Shown: positions 26,475 through 35,261, counted from the stretch's first letter. The stretch: 41,364 nucleotides of DNA from an uncultured Ruminococcus sp. (GCA_947566125.1 CANOIR010000016.1:1-41364); one strand, 5' to 3'. Translations and numbers: made by a program. The notes: a model not told the origin generated them from the sequence alone.

Positions 26475-27314
26475 ATGGCAAAGGGTGGACTTGGCAGCGG
26501 TCTTGACTTTTTATTTGATGATAATGCCGCAGATGTCCAGGTAAAGAAAACTGTTAGAATGTCTGAAATAGAGCCAAACAGAAGTCAGCCAAGAAAAAAT
26601 TTTAGTGAAGAATCAATAGCTGCACTTGCAGATTCAATTCAGCAGTATGGAATATTGCAGCCTATTCTTGTAAGACCAAATTCTGATGGATATCAGATAG
26701 TAGCCGGCGAACGTCGATGGAGAGCTGCGAGAATGCTTGGTTTGGATGAAGTTCCGGTAATAATAAAGGAATTGTCAGACCTTGAAGCTATGCAGATCGC
26801 ACTTATAGAAAATCTGCAAAGAGAAAATTTAAATCCTATAGAAGAAGCGTTGGGTTATAAGGAGCTTATGGAAACGTATGGAATGACTCAGGATAATGTT
26901 TCCAAAACAGTAGGCAGATCCAGAAGTACAGTTGCAAACTCATTGAGATTGCTTCAACTTGATGAGGAGATACAAGGGTATATCGAGAGAGGACAATTGT
27001 CGTCTGGTCATGCAAAAGCTCTTTTATCTATATCAAATTTAGAACTCAGAAAAAAGACTGCTGAAAAAGCTGCAAGAGGTTTACTTACAGTAAGGGCAGT
27101 TGAAAAAATAGCCGCTGAAGAAGCGTCTATACAGCCAGAACCTTACATACCAGATGCTGCTACAAATAATTATTTCAAAGAAGTGGAACTTAGCTTGGCA
27201 GAATGTTTAAAACGTGGTGTGTCTGTTAAATACGGTCAAAATAAGGGTACATTGACTCTTGACTTTTATGATGAAGATGATCTTAATGCTCTTGCAGAAC
27301 GTCTTACTTGGTAA
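26475..27314 (+). CDS. parB: Chromosome partitioning protein ParB (Spo0J)
   Basis: ParB is a CTP-dependent DNA clamp loaded at parS. The 279-residue protein has the ParA-stimulating N-terminus (GLGSGLDFLF, 5-14), QPRK (38-41), GERRWRAAR (78-86), ENLQREN (112-118), a helix-turn-helix (VSKTVGRSRSTVANSLRLLQL), and the C-terminal dimer domain. The specificity residues are Arg150, Ser156, Gln161 and Gly178, the ParB-like set expected to read TGTTCCACGTGGAACA. GGAGGTG precedes the ATG. It is co-transcribed with parA and followed by serS after 40 bases. Six parS sites are in this window. Confidence 0.97.
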   Translation: MAKGGLGSGLDFLFDDNAADVQVKKTVRMSEIEPNRSQPRKNFSEESIAALADSIQQYGILQPILVRPNSDGYQIVAGERRWRAARMLGLDEVPVIIKELSDLEAMQIALIENLQRENLNPIEEALGYKELMETYGMTQDNVSKTVGRSRSTVANSLRLLQLDEEIQGYIERGQLSSGHAKALLSISNLELRKKTAEKAARGLLTVRAVEKIAAEEASIQPEPYIPDAATNNYFKEVELSLAECLKRGVSVKYGQNKGTLTLDFYDEDDLNALAERLTW

Positions 27315-27354
27315 TTTAATTTGTTATATAAATATATTGAAAGGAATATAAACA

Positions 27355-28644
27355 ATGATAGATATTAAATGGATAAGAACAAATCCAGAACTTGTAAAGG
27401 AAAATATAAAAAAGAAATTTCAGGATGAGAAGCTTGCACTGGTTGATGAAGTGGTAGAGCTTGATAAAAAATATAGAGAAACAAAAACTGCTTGTGATGG
27501 CTTGAGAAGTCAGAGAAAATCAATAAGCAAAAAAATAGGCGGACTTATGGCTCAGGGCAAAAAAGATGAGGCTGAAGCAGTAAAAGCAGAGGTTGCTGAC
27601 CTTGGCAAGCAGCTTGAAGAAAATGAAGCTTTAGAAAGTGAGCTTGAAGGCAAAATAAGAGAAATAATGCTCGTTATTCCAAACTTTATTGATGAGTCTG
27701 TTCCAATTGGTAAAAATGATGATGAAAATGTAGAGGTAGAACGTTTTGGTGAACCGTTTGTACCAGATTTTCCTGTTCCATATCACGTTGATATAATGGA
27801 AAAGCTTGGCGGAATAGATATAGATTCTGCAAGAAAAACAAGCGGTAATGGATTTTATTATCTTTGCGGTGATGTTGCAAGACTTCATTCTTCTATTCTT
27901 GCATATGCAAGAGATTTTATGATAAACAAAGGATTTAAGTATTATATCCCTCCATTTATGATCAGAAGCAATGTTGTAACAGGTGTTATGAGTTTTGCTG
28001 AAATGGAAGGTATGATGTACAAAATTGAAGGCGAGGACCTTTATTTGATAGGTACAAGTGAGCATTCAATGATAGGTAAATTCATAGATACTATTGTCCC
28101 TGAACAAAAACTCCCACAGTGCTTGACAAGCTATTCACCATGTTTCCGTAAGGAAGTAGGAGCACATGGTATAGAAGAGAGAGGTGTATATAGAATACAT
28201 CAGTTTGAGAAGCAGGAAATGATCGTGGTATGTAAGCCAGAAGAAAGCATGCACTGGTTTAAGAAGATGTATGAATATACAGTAGAGTTCTTCAGAACTC
28301 TTGATATACCGGTAAGAACGCTCGAGTGCTGTTCCGGCGACCTCGCTGACCTTAAGGTAAAGAGTCTTGATGTAGAGGCTTGGTCACCAAGACAGAAGAA
28401 GTATTTTGAAGTAGGAAGCTGCTCTAATCTTGGCGATGCGCAGGCAAGAAGACTTGGTATACGAGTAAAGGCAGAAGACGGTAGCAAATATTTTGCACAT
28501 ACACTCAATAATACAGTAGTAGCACCTCCGAGAATGCTTATAGCTTTCCTTGAGAATAATCTTAACGAAGATGGAAGCATAAGAATACCGGAAGCTCTTC
28601 AGAGATATATGTTTACAGATAAGATCGAAGTAGAGAAGAATTAA
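27355..28644 (+). CDS. serS: Seryl-tRNA synthetase
   Basis: SerRS charges tRNA-Ser and tRNA-Sec. The 429-residue protein has the N-terminal coiled-coil arm (about 27-100, KTACDGLRSQRKSISKKIGG and Glu/Lys-rich heptads) and a class II catalytic core with motif 2 (CFRKEVGAHGIEERGVYRIH) and a GTSEHSMIG segment. The C-terminal part reads NNTVVAPPRMLIAFLENNL, close to the usual NGTALAVGRTLVAILEN (motif 3) but with PPRM in place of GRTL; the Arg is kept. It ends the parA-parB-serS operon and is followed by a terminator. The motif 3 variation points to the second SerRS subtype found in some anaerobes. Confidence 0.93.
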   Translation: MIDIKWIRTNPELVKENIKKKFQDEKLALVDEVVELDKKYRETKTACDGLRSQRKSISKKIGGLMAQGKKDEAEAVKAEVADLGKQLEENEALESELEGKIREIMLVIPNFIDESVPIGKNDDENVEVERFGEPFVPDFPVPYHVDIMEKLGGIDIDSARKTSGNGFYYLCGDVARLHSSILAYARDFMINKGFKYYIPPFMIRSNVVTGVMSFAEMEGMMYKIEGEDLYLIGTSEHSMIGKFIDTIVPEQKLPQCLTSYSPCFRKEVGAHGIEERGVYRIHQFEKQEMIVVCKPEESMHWFKKMYEYTVEFFRTLDIPVRTLECCSGDLADLKVKSLDVEAWSPRQKKYFEVGSCSNLGDAQARRLGIRVKAEDGSKYFAHTLNNTVVAPPRMLIAFLENNLNEDGSIRIPEALQRYMFTDKIEVEKN

Positions 28645-28685
28645 ATAGCATCAAGGCTTAATTACTAAAAAAAGCAAAAAATAAA

Positions 28686-28727
28686 AAGTCGGAATCAATA
28701 AAAATCTATTGGTTCCGACTTGTTTTA
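28686..28727 (+). terminator. Rho-independent terminator after serS
   Basis: AAGTCGGAA and TTCCGACTT with an inner CAATA/TATTG extension form a long stem, followed by GTTTTAAT. It closes the parA-parB-serS operon. Confidence 0.85.
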
Positions 28728-28787
28728 ATATTATTTTAAGTTTTATGATTTATAATTATATAAAAATATAATAAGGAGGTTTATCTT

Positions 28788-29459
28788 ATGAAAATATTAG
28801 TCGTTGAAGATGAAATTGCCTTGTCAGATGCTTTGAAAGAAATATTAAAAAGGAATCAATATAACGTTGATACTGTAGACAATGGCGAAGATGGATTGGA
28901 ATATGCATTAACAGGACTTTATGATTGTATCATTCTTGATATTATGCTGCCGATAATGGATGGATTGCAGGTCTTGAAGATTTTGCGTAAAAGCAAAATA
29001 TCTACACCAGTTATGCTGCTTACAGCAAAATCTGATATAGATGATAAAATAACAGGTCTTGATTGTGGTGCTGATGATTATCTTACAAAACCATTTGTTA
29101 CCGGTGAATTGCTGGCACGTGTACGAGCACTCACAAGAAGGACAGGTGAAGTGAACGTTGATACTTATGAATTTCAAGGGCTTTCTCTTAATAAAAATAC
29201 ATATATGCTTTCATTTGAGAGTCAAAGTGTTAAGCTTAGTCTAAAGGAATATCAGATAATGGAAATACTTATTATGAATCCAAATCAAATCATAACAAAG
29301 GAACGTTTTATAGAGAAGATATGGGGATTTGACAGCGACGTTGAGTATAATAATATTGAAGTGTATATCTCATTTCTTAGAAAGAAAATTCATTCTATAA
29401 ATTCAAATGCTGTTATTCATACTGCAAGAGGTGTTGGATATTATCTGGAGGAAAAGTAA
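28788..29459 (+). CDS. OmpR/PhoB-family response regulator
   Basis: The 223-residue protein has an N-terminal receiver domain with the acidic pair Glu7/Asp8, phospho-acceptor Asp51 (IILDIMLP), switch Thr79 and Lys101 (TKPF), and a C-terminal winged-helix domain (LSLKEYQIMEILIMNPNQII, then IEVYISFLRKKI and TARGVGYYLEEK). It therefore binds DNA as a phosphorylation-controlled dimer. AAGGAGG lies just before the ATG. The partner histidine kinase starts 3 bases after its stop codon, so the two are one operon. The stimulus and targets are unknown; the convergent membrane-protein cluster downstream is on the other strand. Confidence 0.95.
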   Translation: MKILVVEDEIALSDALKEILKRNQYNVDTVDNGEDGLEYALTGLYDCIILDIMLPIMDGLQVLKILRKSKISTPVMLLTAKSDIDDKITGLDCGADDYLTKPFVTGELLARVRALTRRTGEVNVDTYEFQGLSLNKNTYMLSFESQSVKLSLKEYQIMEILIMNPNQIITKERFIEKIWGFDSDVEYNNIEVYISFLRKKIHSINSNAVIHTARGVGYYLEEK

Positions 29460-29461
29460 TT

Positions 29462-31333
29462 ATGATAAAGCATGTTCGTAAAAGCTTTATAAAAATAACT
29501 ATGGTAATGCTTACATTGATGCTTATAGTTCCTCTGGTTGCTCTTAATTTTATTACTATAACTCTTACTTATAATAATAATAAAGAACTATTAAAACAAA
29601 TTGCCCAAACAGAGATATATGTTTTGTCACCTCATTATGATACTCCTCCGCCGATGGAAGAAGACCATGTGGGTATTGGAAAACAGTATCATACAACGAT
29701 TGAAGAAGAAACAACAACTACTACTGCTGCTACTATAATTACTACAACAACTGTAAAAACTAAGGTTTCTGAAACTTCTTTTGCAAAACTTGATAATGAA
29801 GAATCAAATCAAGATAATAATAATAATAAAACTACAACAAATGAAATTCCTAAAGAAACAAAGCCGCCGGCAATAACGGATAATCAGGAAACAAACAGAG
29901 TTTCAAAGCCTTTAAATCCGCCGTGGGATGATAAATGGGGAAATAATGGAAACGATTGGCAAATACCACCTCCTGATTATGGTAATAAGCCACATTATCC
30001 AAATGATAATTACAACTTTGACGATGGAAGATACTATAATTATAATGCATTTATGATAACTCTGCAAAAGCTTAAATTTTCAAAAATATTTGGCGCATTA
30101 TTACATTCCTATTCTATTGAAAGTTCTAATAATAATCAAAAAATTGCAAATACAACGCCATCAATTGAAAATGATGCAGCAACTAAAAAAACTACATTTA
30201 CTACAACTACAAGCACAATAAAAGCAAGTCCTGAGTATTCAGATAAACCGGACATTGAGCAGAATGAAAATAAAACAAGAATTATACACAAAAAGATTTT
30301 TCAAAAAAATTTTAGAAAATATGAGCCGCCTAAAATGGATAATCCCAATATGATAGATCATTTTATAGTATATATTGATAATGCCGGAAAAATTACTGAC
30401 GTTCGTGGAACAGATGATTATACAGTTGACAGCTGTACAGCAATTATTGAAAGTATAGATAAAAAGTCGTCATATGATGGCTTTTACAATTCACTTCAAT
30501 ATGTAAAGAGAGATTACCTTGGTGGAAGCATAGTTGTACTTTCAGACAGACAATCTGATATTGATATGATGCAAACAATGTTTTTTGTAAGTTTAGGTGT
30601 GTTTATACTTATGGAAGGAATAGCCTTTATAGTTACAAAGCTACTTACAAAGAGAGCTATGCACCCTATGCAGATCTCATATGAAAAACAACAGCAATTT
30701 ATCTCCGATGCTGGTCATGAACTTAAAACACCTCTTACTGTTATTTCTGCAAATGCTGATATTTTAGCTGATGAGATAGGTGAAAATAAATGGCTTTCAT
30801 ATATAAAAAGTCAGACAGAGAGAATGAGGATATTGGTTCAGGAAATGCTTGACCTTACAAAGATAACTAATTCAGATAATCATATAGCGGCGAGTAGATT
30901 CAACATAAGCAGTCTTGTTGAAAATGTTGCACTTCCTTTTGAATGTCAGGCATTTGAGCAAAATAAGACTTTTAACATTGATCTTGAGCCGAATGTTGAA
31001 TTCTTTGGAAACACAGAACGTATACGCAGAATGGTTGGTATTTTCATTGATAATGCATTTAAATACAGTAATGAAAACGGTAATATAGAAATTCAACTTA
31101 AAACTGAAAATAATAAAAAAGTATTGAAAATTTATAATACTGGTATAGGAATAAAACATGGAGAGGAAGAAAAAATATTTGAAAGATTCTATCGAAGCGA
31201 TAATTCACGTTCAATGCAGGGTGGATATGGTTTAGGTCTTGCAATTGCTAAAAGCATAGCCGATCAGAATAATATAAAAATTCAAGTACAGACTGAACCG
31301 GGAGAATGGATAAGCTTTAATTTGACTTTATAA
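29462..31333 (+). CDS. Sensor histidine kinase with a long low-complexity extracytoplasmic region
   Basis: The 623-residue membrane kinase has a first membrane helix (about 12-36), an extracytoplasmic region of about 330 residues, a second membrane helix (about 370-395), a HisKA domain with phospho-acceptor His419 (DAGHELKTPLTVISANADIL), and a HATPase domain (FIDNAFKYS, YNTGIGI, FERFYRS, GGYGLGLAIAK). The external region is odd: Thr tracts (EEETTTTTAATIITTTTV), an Asn/Gln stretch, a Pro/Trp/Asn/Tyr-rich middle (PPWDDKWGNNGNDWQIPPPDY) and a second Thr tract (TTKKTTFTTTTSTIK) surround a smaller ordered part (about 290-365). The Thr/Pro-rich parts may be spacers through the cell wall or glycosylated linkers. 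No HAMP domain is obvious. It follows the response regulator by 3 bases. Confidence 0.93.
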   Translation: MIKHVRKSFIKITMVMLTLMLIVPLVALNFITITLTYNNNKELLKQIAQTEIYVLSPHYDTPPPMEEDHVGIGKQYHTTIEEETTTTTAATIITTTTVKTKVSETSFAKLDNEESNQDNNNNKTTTNEIPKETKPPAITDNQETNRVSKPLNPPWDDKWGNNGNDWQIPPPDYGNKPHYPNDNYNFDDGRYYNYNAFMITLQKLKFSKIFGALLHSYSIESSNNNQKIANTTPSIENDAATKKTTFTTTTSTIKASPEYSDKPDIEQNENKTRIIHKKIFQKNFRKYEPPKMDNPNMIDHFIVYIDNAGKITDVRGTDDYTVDSCTAIIESIDKKSSYDGFYNSLQYVKRDYLGGSIVVLSDRQSDIDMMQTMFFVSLGVFILMEGIAFIVTKLLTKRAMHPMQISYEKQQQFISDAGHELKTPLTVISANADILADEIGENKWLSYIKSQTERMRILVQEMLDLTKITNSDNHIAASRFNISSLVENVALPFECQAFEQNKTFNIDLEPNVEFFGNTERIRRMVGIFIDNAFKYSNENGNIEIQLKTENNKKVLKIYNTGIGIKHGEEEKIFERFYRSDNSRSMQGGYGLGLAIAKSIADQNNIKIQVQTEPGEWISFNLTL

Positions 31334-31354
31334 ATTAAATGAAATTATAAAATA

Positions 31355-31400
31355 AAAAGCCGAGTCTTAATCGATAGAGATTTTGACTCAGCTTTTTTGT
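31355..31400. terminator. Bidirectional terminator between the kinase gene and the membrane cluster
   Basis: AAAAAGCCGAGTC pairs with GACTCAGCTTTTT (one mismatch), with a T-run on the plus strand and an A-run on the other side. Two convergent genes end on either side. Confidence 0.8.
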
Positions 31401-31424
31401 TTTTTTAATTTATTATATAAAAAT

Positions 31425-32006
31425 TTAATTTTTGCTTTTGATAGGTTTGTGCTGTCTGATTGAAATAATTATAAATACAATAGATATATAATAAGAAAAA
31501 TCTCCGGGTATATATATCTTTATACGATTTGCAAGAAATTCATCAGTTAGCTTTCCTGTAACTACAAAATGCTCAATGCCTTTATAAAAGTCTTGATAAA
31601 CACACCATAGACAAACTCCTATAATGCCAAGACACATTATTTGTATTATTATTCTTAAATATATTGGATAGGGCTTAAAAAGCAGCAGAGTAATCGCAAT
31701 AAACAGTACTAAATTCATCCAACTTTGAAAATCCGGATTTAAGAGATTTATAATTGTAAAAACACCAGTGCTTATAAGAATTATGGATAAAAACCGGTTC
31801 ATAATGAATGGTGTTATCACAAGCAGTATTCCTGTAATAAGCGCACCCCAATGGTCAATTGAAGATGCCATATTGGTCATTGAAACTTTCTGAAATGCTC
31901 CATAGCAGAGCAGCAGTCCGAAGGGAACTGCAAGAAATCTTATAATATAACTGGCAGGTTGAAGACTTGTCTTTTCTTTTATTTTATTATTTGAATTGCG
32001 TTCCAT
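31425..32006 (-). CDS. Polytopic membrane protein of unknown function
   Basis: The 193-residue product has about five hydrophobic segments (YIIRFLAVPFGLLLCYGAF; WGALITGILLVITPFIM; FLSIILISTGVFTIINLL; WMNLVLFIAITLLLF; IIIQIMCLGIIGVCLW; and a C-terminal YYISIVFIIISI), separated by short loops and ending in a basic tail. I do not recognise a family. The ATG at 32006 is preferred over a GTG at 32015 because GGAAGGTG lies before it. It is the last of three closely spaced leftward genes; the other two encode single-pass proteins with external domains, one carrying a zinc ribbon. A role as the membrane partner of those proteins is possible but unproven. Confidence 0.7.
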   Translation of the reverse strand: MERNSNNKIKEKTSLQPASYIIRFLAVPFGLLLCYGAFQKVSMTNMASSIDHWGALITGILLVITPFIMNRFLSIILISTGVFTIINLLNPDFQSWMNLVLFIAITLLLFKPYPIYLRIIIQIMCLGIIGVCLWCVYQDFYKGIEHFVVTGKLTDEFLANRIKIYIPGDFSYYISIVFIIISIRQHKPIKSKN

Positions 32007-32031
32007 TAAAAACACCTTCCTGAAACTTACT

Positions 32032-32655
32032 TTAATTTTCTCCTATTCCTTCGTTAAGAATATACCAATGTCCGTTTACTTTGATAAGTATAGGTGAATT
32101 ATTAGATTCTATGCTGTCTTTTTGTCCCTTTACAGTCTGAGTCACATTTAATTTAAGTGCTTCCTCTGCTGTAAGCTGTTCGTCGCACAAGGAACCTACA
32201 TTATCATTCCAATTCTTTAGAAATTCTTCCGGTTCTTCACCAGATGCTGTTATCTGAAATGATACTTTAGCATCATCTCCGCATTTTGCCTTCCATTCAG
32301 TTTTTGTATTATTTATAGCATCTTTATATGTTTTTATAATTTCTTCTTCTGTCTTACTGTATACATTCATATAATATGACCAGTATTCAGGTGGTGCCAT
32401 GAGTTTATAAAGTGCTTTTCCATCTTCACCCATAATAGCAGAATAATATTCAGACATAAGATTTTGACAGGCTGTTGCAGAATCTTCTTCGCCTATAACT
32501 GCGAATTTACCTGGAGTTACAACATTTTCATCTCTTTTATTATCTCTAAGGATCATGAATAATCCAATACCGATAATTATTAAAGCAGCTGCTATCAAAG
32601 CGATTCCAGTTAAAAGGGTTTTATTTGATTTTTTATTTTTATTATCTTTTCCCAT
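32032..32655 (-). CDS. Single-pass membrane protein with extracytoplasmic C-terminal domain
   Basis: The 207-residue product starts with a basic cytoplasmic stub (MGKDNKNKKSNK), one membrane helix (TLLTGIALIAAALIIIGIGLFMIL), and an external domain of about 165 residues. The pattern there, ATACQNLMSEYYSAIMGEDG, then YKLMAPPEYWSYYM and a final IKVNGHWYILNEG, is like DUF4878/NTF2-like lumazine-type secreted domains, but this is a guess. The ATG at 32655 is chosen because TGAGG stands about 10 bases before it; an ATG at 32670 has no binding site. It lies between the zinc-ribbon protein gene (30 bases upstream) and the polytopic protein gene (25 bases downstream). Confidence 0.75.
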   Translation of the reverse strand: MGKDNKNKKSNKTLLTGIALIAAALIIIGIGLFMILRDNKRDENVVTPGKFAVIGEEDSATACQNLMSEYYSAIMGEDGKALYKLMAPPEYWSYYMNVYSKTEEEIIKTYKDAINNTKTEWKAKCGDDAKVSFQITASGEEPEEFLKNWNDNVGSLCDEQLTAEEALKLNVTQTVKGQKDSIESNNSPILIKVNGHWYILNEGIGEN

Positions 32656-32685
32656 TTTAGAAAACCTCATTTTTATTTTTATTAT

Positions 32686-33549
32686 TTACCATACATTATA
32701 GCCAGCATTTTCACAGGCAAAGCTTACTATTTCCATGGCATCCATACTATACCAATCATTATCATATTTATAAAATGTAAGTGTTTTGCTTTCTGTTGAT
32801 TGTGTGATTGAACCCTTTGTTGTAAGGCGTATAGTTACATAAGCGATCTCTGAAATATCAAGGTCGGTGCTGTATGTAGAATAAATACTGTCTTCTAGTG
32901 TTTTAATTGAATTTGCATCGTCTACAGTGCGTTCTGATGTTATTTTATATGAGAACTTAAGATTATTTCCAAAGTCTGATTTATATTGTTCTTCAACATA
33001 TTCAAGATAACCGTTGGTATTTGACTTTATATCCGGTCTTTTCATATTATATAGTGATTCCGCATTTATAAGGTATATTTCCGGAACGATCGATAAATAA
33101 TTAGTACCGCTTGAGCTTGTACGTCCGTCAATATATTTATCAAGAGTACGATGGTAACCGCTGCTTCTGAAGATAAAATAGATACCTGTTGAAATAATTA
33201 TCACGCAGATTATGATAAGCGAAATAATTCGTATAATTTTATTTCTTTTATCACGTTTAGCAAATGCTCTTTCCAGAGGATCTGTCAATTTATCTTCAGA
33301 ATTTTGCTTATTATTTTTTTCAGATATCTTTTTATTATTATCTTTATTTTCTGAAATCGTATCATTTTTTATTTCAGTTTTATTTTTATTTTTGCTTTCT
33401 TCTGGTTTTTCAACTGAAAGATACGGCATAGAAAAAAAATTGTTGTTGAAACATGATTTGTTGTTATTTAATGATTGCGTTTCATCACAGCTTGGACAAA
33501 TAACAGCTTCATCTGCAAGTTCTGCACCGCATTTTTTACAAGATTTCAT
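32686..33549 (-). CDS. Zinc-ribbon membrane protein with extracytoplasmic domain
   Basis: The 287-residue protein starts with a zinc ribbon (Cys4, Cys7, Cys18, Cys21: CKKCGAE and CPSC), a Lys/Asn/Glu-rich linker, one membrane helix (about 104-127, IIRIISLIIICVIIISTGIY), and an external domain of about 155 residues with LKFSYKITSERTVDDANSI and a final TLTFYKYDNDWYSMDAMEI. The last part resembles the end of the next protein in the operon (VNGHWYILNEG), so the two external domains may be related. GAAAGGA precedes the ATG at 33549. It leads a three-gene leftward unit. The function is unknown; zinc-ribbon plus membrane helix proteins of this type are common and poorly studied in Clostridia. Confidence 0.78.
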   Translation of the reverse strand: MKSCKKCGAELADEAVICPSCDETQSLNNNKSCFNNNFFSMPYLSVEKPEESKNKNKTEIKNDTISENKDNNKKISEKNNKQNSEDKLTDPLERAFAKRDKRNKIIRIISLIIICVIIISTGIYFIFRSSGYHRTLDKYIDGRTSSSGTNYLSIVPEIYLINAESLYNMKRPDIKSNTNGYLEYVEEQYKSDFGNNLKFSYKITSERTVDDANSIKTLEDSIYSTYSTDLDISEIAYVTIRLTTKGSITQSTESKTLTFYKYDNDWYSMDAMEIVSFACENAGYNVW

Positions 33550-33568
33550 ATTATAAAATATCCTTTCT

Positions 33569-33607
33569 AAAAAAATGCCGTTTCGCCTTTCGTGGCAAAA
33601 CGGCGTA
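33569..33607 (-). terminator. Rho-independent terminator after the double zinc-ribbon gene
   Basis: On the minus strand ATACGCCGTTTTGCC pairs with GGCGAAACGGCAT (small mismatch), followed by TTTTTTT. It separates the 33679-34320 gene from the three-gene membrane unit. Confidence 0.85.
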
Positions 33608-33678
33608 TGATTTATATGTTATGATACATTTGGCAAATACTAGAACTTTATTCTTATTCTAAAATAAGTTCGTTTTAA

Positions 33679-34320
33679 TTATTCACTTATACGAGTACCG
33701 CAGTTTGTGCAGAAAATATTTCCGTTAACAATTTCATTACCGCAGTTTTTGCAAAAAACTTTATTATTATTGTTTTCAGCATTATTATTTTCAGGCTGAG
33801 GAGCTGAAGGATTATTCATCACAGCGTTAACTTGTTCCTGAGTAGCAGCAGCTTGGGCAGCGGCTGCTTGAGCTTGAGCCTGCGCTTGAGCCTGTGCTTT
33901 AGCTGCTGCTTCAGCGGCAGCCTTTGCTTCTGCTTCAGCTTTTTCACGGGCAATTTGCTCAGCTACAGGATTCTTAGTACCACACTTATCGCAAAAAGCA
34001 GCTGTAGTATCTATTTCAGCACCACAGTTCTGACAATTTACTTTTCCCTTGTTTTGCTTGATTTTATTTCTATATTCATTTATTAAAACTTCACGTTTTT
34101 TAATATCATTTATGAATTCAGCGAATTCAGGAGCAGGGGAATTGCCAAATAATTCAATATACTTTTTTCCGATAGCAATGTAATCATTATTTATCTGACG
34201 CTCTTCATCCTTAATAGAGTTTGAAAGACGAATATTTTCAGTTCCATTAGTAGTTTTTTCAACTACTTTATTGCTTATGCTATTTACCTTATCTGCAAAT
34301 TTGTCAAGAAAAGATGCCAT
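33679..34320 (-). CDS. Double zinc-ribbon cytoplasmic protein with coiled coil
   Basis: The 213-residue protein has an N-terminal helical region (about 1-90, with DEERQINNDYIAIGKKYIELFG typical of such proteins), a first zinc ribbon (Cys96, 99, 110, 113), an Ala/Gln/Glu-rich helix (about 118-165, AQAQAQAQAQAAAAQAAAT), a Pro/Asn-rich linker, and a second zinc ribbon (Cys190, 193, 204, 207) at the C-terminus. No membrane helix or catalytic motif is seen. Proteins of this form are common in Ruminococcaceae and unassigned. It lies upstream of a membrane protein that also has a zinc ribbon, but a terminator stands between them. GGAGG precedes the ATG. Confidence 0.82.
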   Translation of the reverse strand: MASFLDKFADKVNSISNKVVEKTTNGTENIRLSNSIKDEERQINNDYIAIGKKYIELFGNSPAPEFAEFINDIKKREVLINEYRNKIKQNKGKVNCQNCGAEIDTTAAFCDKCGTKNPVAEQIAREKAEAEAKAAAEAAAKAQAQAQAQAQAAAAQAAATQEQVNAVMNNPSAPQPENNNAENNNNKVFCKNCGNEIVNGNIFCTNCGTRISE

Positions 34321-34488
34321 AACTTAACCTCCAAAAAATAAAATTAACAATATTATAAAATTATATAATAATATATACTATTATACTATAATTTATCATA
34401 TATTGCAAGTGCTTTTTTATAATAATTTTACTTTAACATAATTTACTTTTTTAGAATTGAAATTACTATAACAAATATTATGTTATAT

Positions 34489-34557
34489 TTAAGAACTTAC
34501 TCTCGGTAAAATTATACTCAAAAAACTATACACAAGTTTTATGTGTATAAGCTCTAA
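34489..34557 (-). repeat. Shortened palindromic repeat relative, copy D
   Basis: GTAAAATTATACTCAAAA and TACACAAGTTTTATGTG follow the right half of copy B, and AAGAAC at the left end with AGCTCT at the right end recall the family termini. The centre is missing. The outer pairing is weak, so this copy is probably decayed. Confidence 0.5.
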
Positions 34558-34566
34558 ATCATAATC

Positions 34567-35187
34567 TTACTCTTCAATATATTCTCTTATTCTCAGTCCT
34601 ATGCCAAGTTTTTCTGCAAGTGCTTTAGACTGTTCTATTTCCTCTTTGGGCAATATATCCACAATAGTAAACATAACTTTTTTCACATACTTTTTGCATT
34701 CAGCTGCAAATCTCTGCATTTCTTTGAATGAATCTTCTCCGAACTTTGGTCTTGTAACTCGTAAATATTCATCTTTTGTTGCAGCGTTCAAGCTTACAGA
34801 TACTGTATCAATGCGCCCTTTTAGCAAATGTGCAGTAGGTTTTTTATTTATAAAATCTGATAAACCGTTTGTATTAAGCCTTGTGGGAATATCATTATAA
34901 TTTTGTTTTATAAAATCAGCAGTGCTGCATAAAAGTTCCAGGGCTTCTGTAGGTTCTCCATATCCACAAAAAACTATTTCAGTATATTTTGATGGGTCAG
35001 CCTTTTTTATAGCATCTTTAATTTCTTCGAGTGAAGGTTCATGCTCAAGCCATAGCGGATCTGAACCATATGCACCATTACCATTATTTCTTATGCAGAA
35101 AATACAGGCACATGGGCATTTATTTGTAAGATTCAAGTAAAGCTTATCTCCTACAGAGTAAGCAATTGTCATTGATTTTTCAGCCAT
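34567..35187 (-). CDS. Radical SAM protein, TatD-linked type
   Basis: The 206-residue protein is a compact radical SAM enzyme: Cys24, Cys28 and Cys31 (CPCACIFC) bind the 4Fe-4S cluster, and FCGYGEPTEAL is the SAM-binding strand region, followed by TRLNTNG and VSVSLNAATKDEY. The form matches the small family often fused or linked to TatD nucleases (TIGR04038), whose reaction is unknown; no TatD gene is in this window. The Cys spacing CxxxCxxC is intact. AGGAGG precedes the ATG at 35187. A parS site lies just upstream. Confidence 0.85.
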   Translation of the reverse strand: MAEKSMTIAYSVGDKLYLNLTNKCPCACIFCIRNNGNGAYGSDPLWLEHEPSLEEIKDAIKKADPSKYTEIVFCGYGEPTEALELLCSTADFIKQNYNDIPTRLNTNGLSDFINKKPTAHLLKGRIDTVSVSLNAATKDEYLRVTRPKFGEDSFKEMQRFAAECKKYVKKVMFTIVDILPKEEIEQSKALAEKLGIGLRIREYIEE

Positions 35188-35245
35188 ATCGAAAAATCCT
35201 CCTGATGTTTTTTATTTTTGATTTAATATTATATATTGTGAAAAA

Positions 35246-35261
35246 TGTTCCACGTGGAACA
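35246..35261. promoter_or_regulatory. parS site 6
   Basis: Perfect TGTTCCACGTGGAACA upstream of the radical SAM gene, about 9.8 kb from the nearest other site. Confidence 0.95.

Noticed and set aside
29700..29760. ACT-rich repeat in the kinase gene as a DnaA-trio array
   Set aside because: It encodes the Thr tract in a coding region, is irregular, and has no box-like site beside it.
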